DNA of 64,000 nucleotides. Origin: CAZJVD01 sp964549505 (lineage in GTDB: Bacteria; Bdellovibrionota; UBA1018; CAZJVD01). Positions 44,228-52,577 of the stretch are shown piece by piece. Position 1 is the stretch's first letter. Every line of letters begins with the position of its first letter. The notes beneath the pieces were generated by a model. That model was not told the origin of the DNA. It ran no database searches and saw only the letters and a list, made by a program, of their open reading frames with translations. The stretch spans positions 1 through 64,000 of the forward strand of contig CAZJVD010000010.1 of assembly GCA_964549505.1 (NCBI GenBank), read 5' to 3'. The position numbers and the translations under genes are program-made.

Positions 44228-45564
44228 AGTCGATCCAAAGCTTTCCGCACTGCCTGAACAAGAAAGTCGACTTCCGATTCTTGAATCGTCAACGGCGGCG
44301 CAATGGCAATCATGTCGCGAATCCCGCGCACAATCACGCCTTCTTCGCGAGCGAGTTTCATGGCCTTGGGTCCGATCGGCGTCTGCGCCGAGCGCGCGGC
44401 TTTTCCGCCTTTCGGCAGAATTTCGATCGCACCGATGAGATCGGTTCCCCGTACCTCGCCGACGGCACGGTGTCCGACGAGCTCTCGGAGCTTACGCTGC
44501 AGATACGGGCCGATGCTTTCTCGAACACGCTCTGGAAGCTTCTCCTTTTCAAGAATATCCAGATTGGCCAGCGCGGCGGCACAACCCACAGGATGTCCGC
44601 TATACGTATGTCCGTGCGCTAAGTAAAATCCGCTCTGCGTGAGTACCTCGACGAACTCGCGTGAAACGAGCACGGCACCCATCGGGAAATAACCGCTTGT
44701 TATCCCTTTTGCGAGGATCATCATATCGGGATCGAGTTTCCAGCGTTTCGACGCAAACCAATCACCGATACGTCCGAAACCCGTAATCACTTCATCCGCA
44801 ATGAATGCGATATCGTTTCGACGGCAGATTTCTTGGAGCTTGAGCAGGTACCCTTGTGGATGAATGATCACACCGCCTGCGCCCTGAACGGGTTCGACAA
44901 AAAGCGCAGCAATCGTTTCTGATCCTTCGCCTTTTATGATCTGTTCCGTCTGATCCAAACACCACTGTCCATAGGCATTTTCATCAAGCTCGGTGTTCGC
45001 TCCATAATGATACGGACCTGGCACTTGTATGAATCCAGGCAAGGGTAGATCGAACGGCGTTTGACAAGTCGCGAGCCGAGTCATGCTCGTCGTTGCGATC
45101 CCAACACCGTGATACGCGTTACTCAGCGTAAGAATCTTCGTTTTAGTGGGCTGCTTTTTGAGTTTGTAATACGCGCGCAGAAGTTTGAGTGCCGTTTCAT
45201 TGGACTCTGTTCCAGATCCAGTGAAGAAGGCGTGGGTGAGCCGGGTCGGTGCGAGTTTTGTTAAACGTCCCGCGAGGCGAATCGTGGGTTCCGTCGCAGA
45301 GTGAAAGAACGACGGATAGAACGGAAGTGTGCGCATCTGCTCAGCAACGGCGTTGGTAATCTCATCTCTTCCATAACCGACGTTTACACACCAAAGGCCG
45401 GCAAGACCGTCTAAAAGCTTTTTGCCAGTGCCATCTGTGACATAAACACCCTTTGCTGAATGGATAATGTGCGTGCCGTGATTATAAAGGTCATGGTGAT
45501 TGGCAAAGGGGTGTAGATAATGTTGACGGTCGATTTCAATGAGCTCGTTCTTTGAGTCGGTCAT
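44218..45564 (-). CDS. Class III (omega) aminotransferase
   Basis: A PLP-dependent transaminase of 448 residues. It shows GSGTESNETALKL for phosphate binding, SNAYHG, the cofactor Asp257 in ADEVITGFGR, and Lys286 in LAKGITSGY. Length and motifs fit the omega-aminotransferases that act on GABA, beta-alanine, putrescine or taurine. First gene of an overlapping operon with an acetyltransferase and an amino-acid permease, consistent with uptake and catabolism of an omega-amino acid. Divergent from a histidine kinase gene 74 bases away. Confidence 0.92.
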   Translation of the reverse strand: MTDSKNELIEIDRQHYLHPFANHHDLYNHGTHIIHSAKGVYVTDGTGKKLLDGLAGLWCVNVGYGRDEITNAVAEQMRTLPFYPSFFHSATEPTIRLAGRLTKLAPTRLTHAFFTGSGTESNETALKLLRAYYKLKKQPTKTKILTLSNAYHGVGIATTSMTRLATCQTPFDLPLPGFIQVPGPYHYGANTELDENAYGQWCLDQTEQIIKGEGSETIAALFVEPVQGAGGVIIHPQGYLLKLQEICRRNDIAFIADEVITGFGRIGDWFASKRWKLDPDMMILAKGITSGYFPMGAVLVSREFVEVLTQSGFYLAHGHTYSGHPVGCAAALANLDILEKEKLPERVRESIGPYLQRKLRELVGHRAVGEVRGTDLIGAIEILPKGGKAARSAQTPIGPKAMKLAREEGVIVRGIRDMIAIAPPLTIQESEVDFLVQAVRKALDRLWE

Positions 45565-45638
45565 GGACCTGTTCTACACAAGGAATGTTCTTTGTGCTAC
45601 GGTCCGGCCGCTCGTCCTAACTAAAATGAGTGTGTTCA

Positions 45639-47417
45639 ATGGTCCATCCTAGTCCGGTCAAATCTAAAAAAATTCCGGTACTTACGAGTCTTCATAGTTT
45701 TTGGACGAATCTCCGCATTTCGAGAAAGTTATATTTTGTTGTCGGAGTGATGGCTCTTTTGATCACGGCCGAACTTTTGGCGCTCGGTTTCACGATGCGA
45801 GTGCTGTTGGCTGCGCGCGCGTTTGTGGGAGGTGAAGGCCTCTGGTCGAAAGCTCAAAAAAATGCGGTTCTTTGTCTGCAGCGGTTTGGAATGTCAGGGC
45901 GGCAGTCCGACTACGATTGCTTTGTTGATCATCTCAGAATTCAGGAAGGCGATCACCGCGCGCGTCTGGCGCTCGAAGAAGAGGTTCCTAATCGCGCGCG
46001 AGCCCGGGAGGGATTTCTTCAGGGGCGTATTCACCCCGATGATATCGAACCGATGATCGACTTGCTCACGCGGTTTTCATGGATCAGTTATCTGCGGCAC
46101 GCGACAGAACTATGGGCTGAGGCCGATGGACTGATCACCGAGTTGCGTGATGTCGGAGAAGACTATTACCAGTTGGTCCGCGACAAAACCACGAAGCCGG
46201 CGCAGCGGACACGAGCGCTCACGCGGATTCACGAGCTTAACGATCAGCTGACCATCGTTGAGAATGAGTTTAGTCACGCGCTCGGTGAAGGATCACGTTG
46301 GCTCGAGGGCACCGTGATGTCGCTCTTGTTTTTCATTGTTCTTTCTGTTGAAGGAATCGGAATCGCATTGACCTTGCGGATGAGTCGCATGATTTCGCGA
46401 CGTTTGAGCCGTCTTTCCGAGGCAGCAGCGAGAATGGGATCTGGAGACTTTACGACGCTTCCTCTCGTCGATTCTCGCGACGAGATCGGCGTGCTGACTC
46501 AGTCTCTCGTCCGGATGGGTGAAATGCTCCAGATGTCCTATACGGAGCTGGAGCAGCGCGTGAATGAACGTACCGCTCTGCTTGCGGCTGCCGCTGAAGA
46601 AAAAGCTCGGCTCTATCAAGAAGCGCGATCGGCAGTGCAAGTGCGCGACGAGTTCCTATCGATCGCGTCTCATGAACTCAAGACGCCCATCACGGCGCTC
46701 ATGCTTCAAGTGCAACTACTCGAGAAACAGTCGACTCTCGATCCCGAAAATCGAACGGCCAATCAAGCTGCCAGTAAGGCGCTGCTGGATCGTGCGCTCA
46801 ATCAGACACGACGACTCGCCGTTTTGGTAGACGAACTTCTGGATCTGACGAGACTTCGCTTGGGTCGAGTCGGACTATCCATTCTGCGTGTGGATCTCGT
46901 GAAGCTGATTCATGAGGCCGCAGAGATGGCCGACACTTCAAAGTCTTCAGCGGGAAAGAAAATTCGTGTCCATGTTACAGGAGAGCTTTGGATCGACTGC
47001 GATCCTGTTCGAATTTCGCAAGTCATCGTGAATCTGTTTACAAATGCCATTAAGTACGGCGATGGAAAACCTGTTGATGTTTACTGCGACGCGATCGACG
47101 AGTCGCGTGTGCAGATTCGCGTGTGCGACCAAGGGATTGGTATTTCGCCGGAAGATTGTCTGAAGATTTTCGAACGCTATGAACGCGTCAGTGGCAGCGA
47201 AGGTAAGTCGGGCTTTGGTTTAGGACTCTATATTTCGCGGCAAATTGTGGAAGCTCATGGTGGACACGTTTCCGTGGATAGTAAGATGGGTGTCGGATCT
47301 ACGTTTTCCGTTGTTCTGCCTGTCCTGTCCGATGGCGGATCTGAAAGCCGGTTTGGTTTGGCTACTCAGTCCGGGAACACCGAAACAGCGCGTGCCAAAG
47401 CGGGAACGGTTTCTTAG
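45639..47417 (+). CDS. Membrane HAMP-domain histidine kinase
   Basis: A 592-residue sensor kinase: membrane helix near residues 31-52, a periplasmic region of about 175 residues, a second helix near 229-249, HAMP (to about 310), a short coiled coil, HisKA with SHELKTP (His345), and HATPase with N-box NLFTNAIKYG, GFGLGLYI and G-boxes. It should autophosphorylate His345 and pass phosphate to a receiver. The frame opens at a GTG three codons earlier; I take the ATG at 45639. No receiver is in the same operon, but a stand-alone one lies convergent just downstream. Confidence 0.9.
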   Translation: MVHPSPVKSKKIPVLTSLHSFWTNLRISRKLYFVVGVMALLITAELLALGFTMRVLLAARAFVGGEGLWSKAQKNAVLCLQRFGMSGRQSDYDCFVDHLRIQEGDHRARLALEEEVPNRARAREGFLQGRIHPDDIEPMIDLLTRFSWISYLRHATELWAEADGLITELRDVGEDYYQLVRDKTTKPAQRTRALTRIHELNDQLTIVENEFSHALGEGSRWLEGTVMSLLFFIVLSVEGIGIALTLRMSRMISRRLSRLSEAAARMGSGDFTTLPLVDSRDEIGVLTQSLVRMGEMLQMSYTELEQRVNERTALLAAAAEEKARLYQEARSAVQVRDEFLSIASHELKTPITALMLQVQLLEKQSTLDPENRTANQAASKALLDRALNQTRRLAVLVDELLDLTRLRLGRVGLSILRVDLVKLIHEAAEMADTSKSSAGKKIRVHVTGELWIDCDPVRISQVIVNLFTNAIKYGDGKPVDVYCDAIDESRVQIRVCDQGIGISPEDCLKIFERYERVSGSEGKSGFGLGLYISRQIVEAHGGHVSVDSKMGVGSTFSVVLPVLSDGGSESRFGLATQSGNTETARAKAGTVS

Positions 47418-47459
47418 ATTTGAAATGTTCCTTCAATACAAATAGTAGATTTAAGAAGT

Positions 47460-47846
47460 TTAAGTTGAAACTGCAGTTTCGCAGTGAACGTATCTGCGCG
47501 CGGTAGCGAGAAGGTTCTCGAGATCCAGCGGTTTATTTACTAATTCGCGTGCGCCTTCAGGGCACTGTCGTTCGCCGGCTGCAGTTAAAACAACGATAGG
47601 AATGCCAGTCGACTCTGCCGAGCCTCGATACTCTTCAAGAAATCTTCGACCGTCCATCACAGGCATCATAAGATCGAGAAAAATTAGTCCAATATCGTTG
47701 CGAGTGCGTGTGATCGTCAGCGCTTCGAGTCCGTTCGAGGCGAGGCAAACTCTATAACCCTCAAGCTCAAGCGCCAACGCCACCGTACTTCGGATATCAT
47801 CGTCGTCTTCCACCACCAAAACGGCTTGCCCTGACTCGTTCAACAT
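47460..47846 (-). CDS. Single-domain response regulator
   Basis: A 128-residue receiver with the acidic pocket VVEDDDD (13-17), the phosphorylated Asp58 in LIFLDLMMPVMDG, the Thr of VVLTAAG, and Lys in LVNKPLDLE. No output domain, so it probably shuttles phosphate or binds a partner. It sits between the HAMP kinase (convergent, 42 bases) and the NtrC-type gene (divergent). Confidence 0.92.
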   Translation of the reverse strand: MLNESGQAVLVVEDDDDIRSTVALALELEGYRVCLASNGLEALTITRTRNDIGLIFLDLMMPVMDGRRFLEEYRGSAESTGIPIVVLTAAGERQCPEGARELVNKPLDLENLLATARRYVHCETAVST

Positions 47847-47990
47847 CCTTTATTGTTTAACATGAAACGAAGTCGGCTGTGGTGTCAGTTTTGTCACGTC
47901 AAGCAGCGCGGATTGGATTCGGAGCGGTGCTTCTGATATATGCTTTTCAACTGGGTTCTGGACAGACTAGCGAAACGTATGGAGGGATGA

Positions 47991-49448
47991 ATGCCCAAGA
48001 ACGCCCCCAAGAATGACACTGACTTTGGAATGAATCACGAGAAGTCAAAGGCCCACGTAGCCGTTGTGGACGATGATGATGCCGTTCTCGACTATCTCAG
48101 TGTTTTTCTTAAGAGTTTAGGTTTAACAGCCACGGTGTTTCGGACCGCAGAAGAAGCGTGGCGTGTGATCGAAAAAGACCAGTCGGTCTTTGATCTGATT
48201 TTAGCGGACGTTCACCTTCCGGGAATGACCGGGATCGATCTTTTAAAGACGGTTCGTAAAGTGAATTCCGACTTGCTTGTGATTTTGATCAGCGCGCAGG
48301 TTCGCGTGAAAGATGCCGTGCTCGGTATTAAAGCGGGTGCTTACGATTATGTCGAGAAGCCTTTTGATCCGGATCGTTTGGAGATCGTTGTTCGAAACGC
48401 GCTGAAGCTGCATGCGGCTCGAAAAGAAGCTTTTCTGTCCCGTCAGATTAAGATCCCAGGTGTTCAGTGTCAGAGTCCGTCGATGCGTGTGATCTATGAA
48501 GTGATTCTGCGTTCTGCTTCGGCAGATTCGAACGTTCTTGTTACTGGTGAGACGGGTGTTGGCAAAGAACTCGTCGCGCGTGCGATTCATGACAACAGTG
48601 TTCGCGCTCATCATCCTTTTGTGACGATCAATTGCTCGGCGATTCCGGAGACCTTGCTTGAGTCGGAGCTGTTCGGTCATGCGAAAGGTTCCTTCACTGG
48701 AGCGACGAGCGATCGCGCTGGATTATTTTCTGAAGCAAACAACGGAACGCTTTTTCTCGATGAAATTGGTGATCTCAATCCGCTCATGCAGGTAAAACTG
48801 CTGCGTGTGATTCAGGAGCGTGAGGTTCGTCCGGTTGGATCCAATCGATCGCACTCGGTGAATGTTCGTTTGGTAACGGCAACGAATCGAAATCTTCCGG
48901 CTGCTGTTAAGGATGGAAAATTTCGTGAAGACCTTTTCTATCGGCTGAATGTGATTCCGATTCACGTGCCACCACTCCGACAACGTCGCGACGACATCGG
49001 CGTGCTCGCAGAATATTTTTTGAAAAGTACGTGTAGCAATCTCAAGATTCCGCCTAAGAAACTATCCCACCAAGCATTGGAGAAACTGATTCACATGCGC
49101 TTTCCTGGAAACGTGCGTGAGTTACAAAACATCGTCGAGCGGAGTGTGGTGTTTTCGGATTCTGCCGTTATTAACGAGTGGGATATCGGTACACCAGATG
49201 ATACCGGTGGCGTTCTTGAGGAGCTCGCGCAGGAGATGCCGAAGCTGGACGAACTGGAGCATCGTTATGTGCGTTCGATCTTGGAACGTCACAGCGGTGA
49301 TAAACAAGCTGTCGCAAAGATCTTGGGTGTCAGTAAGCGGACCGTCTATCGCCGTCTGGAGATGGCTCAGAAAGCGGCTCAACGAACGACAGGCGGAACC
49401 ACCGTTGCGTTGAAAAAGAACGAAGCAACAGGACAGTTCAATGGCTAG
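47991..49448 (+). CDS. NtrC-family sigma-54 response regulator
   Basis: The 485-residue activator has a receiver (Asp73 in LADVHLPG), then a sigma-54-contacting AAA+ domain with Walker A GETGVGKE (186-193), loop 1 GSFTGA (233-238, Ser replacing the usual Ala) and Walker B TLFLDEIGD. It ends in a Fis-type helix-turn-helix (AVAKILGVSKRTVYRRLE). The ATG has a strong ribosome binding site (GGAGGG). First gene of an operon with an HPt protein and two receivers. A sigma-54-type promoter at about 50.7 kb, just past this operon, is a natural target. Confidence 0.95.
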   Translation: MPKNAPKNDTDFGMNHEKSKAHVAVVDDDDAVLDYLSVFLKSLGLTATVFRTAEEAWRVIEKDQSVFDLILADVHLPGMTGIDLLKTVRKVNSDLLVILISAQVRVKDAVLGIKAGAYDYVEKPFDPDRLEIVVRNALKLHAARKEAFLSRQIKIPGVQCQSPSMRVIYEVILRSASADSNVLVTGETGVGKELVARAIHDNSVRAHHPFVTINCSAIPETLLESELFGHAKGSFTGATSDRAGLFSEANNGTLFLDEIGDLNPLMQVKLLRVIQEREVRPVGSNRSHSVNVRLVTATNRNLPAAVKDGKFREDLFYRLNVIPIHVPPLRQRRDDIGVLAEYFLKSTCSNLKIPPKKLSHQALEKLIHMRFPGNVRELQNIVERSVVFSDSAVINEWDIGTPDDTGGVLEELAQEMPKLDELEHRYVRSILERHSGDKQAVAKILGVSKRTVYRRLEMAQKAAQRTTGGTTVALKKNEATGQFNG

Positions 49449-49758
49449 GTTTTCGCCACCCCCCGTTCTTGTTGCAAAGTACATTCGAATCTTATCGCAG
49501 TACAAGAGCGAGCTCGATGCTGCGCGCGCTGCTGGGCATCAGGACCAGGTACAAGAAATCGTGCATAAGATTAAAGGTAGTGCGGGGCTCTACGGGTTTT
49601 CGAGATTATCGGAACTTGCAGGAAAGGTTCTTGAGGCTGCTAGCGTTGTCACAGATATGACGCCGGGGTTGGATCTTTTTCTGGCCGAAGTGGATTCGGT
49701 TTTGCAACACAGTATGAGCGTCGAATGGAAACCCGAGAAAAAACTCCAAAGCCGTTAG
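49441..49758 (+). CDS. HPt phosphotransfer protein
   Basis: A 105-residue four-helix HPt domain with the signature HKIKGSAGLYGFSRLSELA, His42 being the phosphorylated residue. Such proteins relay phosphate between receivers. It overlaps the NtrC gene by 8 bases and the next receiver by 34 bases, so the three are made together and probably form one phosphorelay. Confidence 0.9.
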   Translation: MARFSPPPVLVAKYIRILSQYKSELDAARAAGHQDQVQEIVHKIKGSAGLYGFSRLSELAGKVLEAASVVTDMTPGLDLFLAEVDSVLQHSMSVEWKPEKKLQSR

Positions 49759-50132
49759 TTCTCGTTATTGATGACGACCCATCGATAACCGATGTCGTTG
49801 AAATGGCACTTGAACAATTAGGTTACGAGACGATCTGTTGCCATACTGTTGACGCAGCTAAGGCGCAGGTTCTCAAGCGATCGCCTGACGTTGTGTTGGT
49901 CGACTCCCGCATTCCAGGCAGCAACGGCGCCGAGTTCATGAGTTGGTTTTCAAAAGCGGATGGGAAAGAGAAGCTCGTTCTGATGTCAGCGGCGGCAGAC
50001 ATTGAATCGATAGCGGCGCGAGCGGGTGGAGTGAGCTTCTTGCGAAAGCCTTTTTCGTTGGATGCTCTCGAAGACACTCTTCGTCAACGATTGGAGATTC
50101 TCACGAACGTCGACAGGTTTGTAGAAGCGTAG
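49725..50132 (+). CDS. Single-domain response regulator
   Basis: A 135-residue receiver with VIDDDPS (14-20), Asp60 in VVLVDSRIPG, Ser in LVLMSAAAD (replacing the usual Thr) and Lys in FLRKPFS. The gene starts within the HPt gene, 34 bases before its stop, in another frame. The overlap is long but the receiver signatures leave no doubt it is coding. Confidence 0.9.
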   Translation: METREKTPKPLVLVIDDDPSITDVVEMALEQLGYETICCHTVDAAKAQVLKRSPDVVLVDSRIPGSNGAEFMSWFSKADGKEKLVLMSAAADIESIAARAGGVSFLRKPFSLDALEDTLRQRLEILTNVDRFVEA

Positions 50133-50156
50133 CGATTGAGAGAGAGGGAAGAACGC

Positions 50157-50609
50157 ATGACTCAGAATCCAACAGCAGCGTCGAAAGACGCGGACACCGA
50201 TCGCGGCCATCTTCGAGTTATTCGGTCCGGCGAAAATCCCAAACATACGTTGGCCTTGATTGACGATGACGAAGCAATTCTCATGTACTTGCGGACGTAT
50301 CTCGAGCAGCGAGGTTTCGGCGTGCGAGCTTATCAATCGGCCGAAGCCGCATTGCGCGCTTTCGAAGACAAGATGCATTGTGATCTTGTCCTTGTTGATT
50401 TTCGCATGCCTGCGGCGAACGGTCTTGAGATCACAAAGAAATTACGCGCAAAGTTTCCCGCCGTTCCGGTGGTTCTAATGACTGCCTATGCGAGCATCGA
50501 AGGTGCAGTCGCAGCAATGCGCGAAGGTGCATCGGATTATATTGAGAAGCCGGTTTCGCTGGATAAGCTCGACGCCGTGATCACAAAATTTCTGCCACCG
50601 TTGCAATAG
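50157..50609 (+). CDS. Single-domain response regulator
   Basis: A 150-residue receiver with a 28-residue polar N-terminal extension, LIDDDEA (34-40), Asp81 in LVLVDFRMPAANG, Thr in VLMTAYAS and Lys in YIEKPVS. The ATG at 50157 has an AGGGAAG ribosome binding site; the frame opens at a TTG at 50136. Last gene of the NtrC/HPt/receiver operon, 24 bases after the previous receiver. Confidence 0.9.
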   Translation: MTQNPTAASKDADTDRGHLRVIRSGENPKHTLALIDDDEAILMYLRTYLEQRGFGVRAYQSAEAALRAFEDKMHCDLVLVDFRMPAANGLEITKKLRAKFPAVPVVLMTAYASIEGAVAAMREGASDYIEKPVSLDKLDAVITKFLPPLQ

Positions 50610-50694
50610 GCTCTCTACTTTCCCCTTTCTGTCACAGTCACGGTCATTTCGGGCTATCTGAAAACTCTAGACCTTATAAATGCTTGTCAGCAGC

Positions 50695-50711
50695 AGGCCC
50701 GCATCTTGCTG
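50695..50711 (+). promoter_or_regulatory. Candidate sigma-54 (-24/-12) promoter
   Basis: AGGCCC, 5 bases, TTGCTG. It keeps the invariant GG-N10-GC spacing and matches the sigma-54 consensus TGGCAC-N5-TTGC at 8 of 10 positions. The transcription start would be near 50720, leaving a leader of about 28 bases before the zinc-ribbon gene. It lies about 90 bases after an operon led by a sigma-54 activator gene. Confidence 0.65.
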
Positions 50712-50748
50712 AATACATCGGGTGAGACCTTTAATAGGAGGTAACACC

Positions 50749-50988
50749 ATGAGACGCGAAGACGAGCAATTAGAAAGGCGTAGTCGGCGAAAGTGGGGCG
50801 GGAGAAGTTCTCATTCACGCATCACGCGAAAATGTCAGATATGCGGAGATCGCTTCGGTACGAGAAACTCGCATATGCTTTTCTGCCGATTTTGCCACAA
50901 CAGCAGTGAAAGTTTGCGATTCGCAGAATGGATTCCTGAAGTGAGTCAGGAAGAAATTCGCGACTCGTTTTTAGAAACAGTAGCTTAA
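50749..50988 (+). CDS. Small zinc-ribbon protein
   Basis: A 79-residue protein with a perfect ribosome binding site (AGGAGG). Its N-terminal 30 residues are very basic, followed by two CxxC knuckles (CQIC and CRFC, 13 residues apart), a zinc ribbon likely to bind RNA or ribosomes. First gene of a three-gene operon with HPF-like proteins, under a putative sigma-54 promoter. Confidence 0.75.
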   Translation: MRREDEQLERRSRRKWGGRSSHSRITRKCQICGDRFGTRNSHMLFCRFCHNSSESLRFAEWIPEVSQEEIRDSFLETVA

Positions 50989-51010
50989 AGCTCAACAAGA
51001 GGAAAACGGT

Positions 51011-51388
51011 ATGGAAACGAAGAATAATCCCGCGCGACACGTGTCGGGTTCGGTTCGCTTTGCGAGCTCAGGTATCGATGTGGACACACTGCTTGTTCAA
51101 CGGTTCATTAAAGACAGAATTGATGATCTTGAAGGACTTGGACTCTGTCATTTCGGAAGCGGTGTGCACTACGAGACGACGTACGGAAAACTCGAAATGC
51201 AGCAGCAGCTTGCTTGTGAAGTCTGGATTTCTTCAGAGAACACACACTTTGCGTTGATCGGCCAAGGAGATAGTTGGTTGGCGGCTCTGTCGCGCGCCTT
51301 CGAGGCACTCGAAGCGCTTCTGATCGAATCGCAGCACGTTTCAGAAACTGAAGAAAGTAGGACGCCCGATGAGTCACTCGCTGCCTGA
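51011..51388 (+). CDS. HPF/RaiA-like ribosome-associated protein
   Basis: A 125-residue protein with a good ribosome binding site (AGAGGAAAA). By eye it follows the S30AE/HPF fold: strand GSVRFASSGID, helix VDTLLVQRFIKDRIDDLEGL, strand KLEMQQQLACEVWIS, then helix GDSWLAALSRAFEALEALL, which matches the family helix GDxYxAIDxAxxKLExQL. Such proteins inactivate ribosomes in stationary phase. The match is structural by pattern, not a close one, so it is tentative. Shares an operon with a zinc-ribbon protein and overlaps the next gene by 20 bases. Confidence 0.5.
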   Translation: METKNNPARHVSGSVRFASSGIDVDTLLVQRFIKDRIDDLEGLGLCHFGSGVHYETTYGKLEMQQQLACEVWISSENTHFALIGQGDSWLAALSRAFEALEALLIESQHVSETEESRTPDESLAA

Positions 51389-51638
51389 ACCCGATCAGGG
51401 GATTCTCAGTGTCATCAAGCGATGGGCTATGATCAAACGGCGTTTGCTCTTTCTTCCGTCGGAACATAGTGCTGCTTGCCGGATTGATGTCAAGACGGGC
51501 TCGGGTCCAGCTTCGTCCGAAACAATGGTTCGTGTTGGAGGATTCTCCTGGTACGGACGCCACGAAGTCCCGAGCTATGGCGAGCAGACAGCGATCGACT
51601 CGGTTCGTGAAGCGCTCGCAAAGAGCAAATTACGCTGA
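51369..51638 (+). CDS. Small protein, possibly also HPF-like
   Basis: An 89-residue protein starting 20 bases before the previous stop. The stretch ACRIDVKTG, then VRVGGFSWYGRHEVPSYGEQTAIDSVREALAKSKL resembles the last strand and helix of an HPF fold, but the N-terminal half is too short to be complete. It may be a second, shortened HPF-like partner. Low certainty. It overlaps the convergent next gene by 9 bases. Confidence 0.45.
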   Translation: MSHSLPEPDQGILSVIKRWAMIKRRLLFLPSEHSAACRIDVKTGSGPASSETMVRVGGFSWYGRHEVPSYGEQTAIDSVREALAKSKLR

Positions 51639-52520
51639 TCGTATAATGAGTTCGGCGGGTTGTTCTGCCGCAGCTGGAAGGGCCGTAGGAACTCGACGGG
51701 GTTCGATCAAGGCACTGTCTCGTGAAACACCAAAGAAAAAAGCATCTTCCTTAGCGCGCTTGAGTCCCTTAAGAAAACTCCGACCCAAACAGAGGGGTTC
51801 CGTCACCTGGTCGATCGCCAGCAAATCGCAATGATAGTGTTCGAGTGTCTCAGGAGAAACCTTGCCTTCGCTTAAGGCCGTAAAATCCGTCTTGACCGTG
51901 AGACGCGTACCCATCTTCTGAAGCGTGGCAATCATCGTTGCGGCATGATTCAGGTGGGCCGTCTCTTCGTGATGATAGTAAGGTTTTCTCATGATCGGGG
52001 AGTCGGAAAGATTGAGTGCTTGGGTGGAGAGACGCGACGAGTGCATCGCATACCGATAATTAAGAACAAGAACCAGGCCCCAATCGCACTGACGCGCTAT
52101 CTGGGCAATACGATGCACGTTTTCCTCTTGGAGTGATGTGTTGAGTAAAAAGAGGAGTACTTGAGGCCTGGTTGGTCGAATCGGACGCACCGCGAGTGGA
52201 CTACGGCACAGGTAAAAAGCGGAACCATCCGACCGGAGGAACGTGATGATCCTTTTAGCATCGTTGTGAACGAGCAAGTCATAAGCGTTTGACGAGCTTC
52301 TTTCGAGATCGTCGACTTGCAGCGAGCGACCGGAGTGCTTCTTAAAAAGTGATTTCCATCCGAGGGATTTCGCCGGGCCCTTGATCGAATGAAATTCAAA
52401 ATGGTGACGTCCGAAAAACGTTTCCAAGAGTACTTTTCGCTGATTCAGCGACGACTCTTTCGAAACACCCCATCCGACATTCACAACGCTGCTCATGGAA
52501 TTATCGGGGTTGCAGTTCAT
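51630..52520 (-). CDS. Uncharacterised protein, possible tandem universal-stress fold
   Basis: A 296-residue soluble protein without signal peptide or membrane segments. Two alternating alpha/beta stretches (about residues 120-160, PQVLLFLLNTSL, and 225-260, CDLLAIDQVTEP) recall the layout of universal stress proteins, in which DLIVxG precedes the nucleotide loop, but the key motif is absent. The start could be the ATG at 52496 instead. I cannot assign a function. It lies in the stress/signalling island between the HPF-like operon and a hybrid kinase. Confidence 0.4.
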   Translation of the reverse strand: MNCNPDNSMSSVVNVGWGVSKESSLNQRKVLLETFFGRHHFEFHSIKGPAKSLGWKSLFKKHSGRSLQVDDLERSSSNAYDLLVHNDAKRIITFLRSDGSAFYLCRSPLAVRPIRPTRPQVLLFLLNTSLQEENVHRIAQIARQCDWGLVLVLNYRYAMHSSRLSTQALNLSDSPIMRKPYYHHEETAHLNHAATMIATLQKMGTRLTVKTDFTALSEGKVSPETLEHYHCDLLAIDQVTEPLCLGRSFLKGLKRAKEDAFFFGVSRDSALIEPRRVPTALPAAAEQPAELIIRSA

Positions 52521-52577
52521 ATGCCAGACACTAAGTTCATATAAGCGAGTTCAGCAAAACACTGTGCCAATCAGGAA

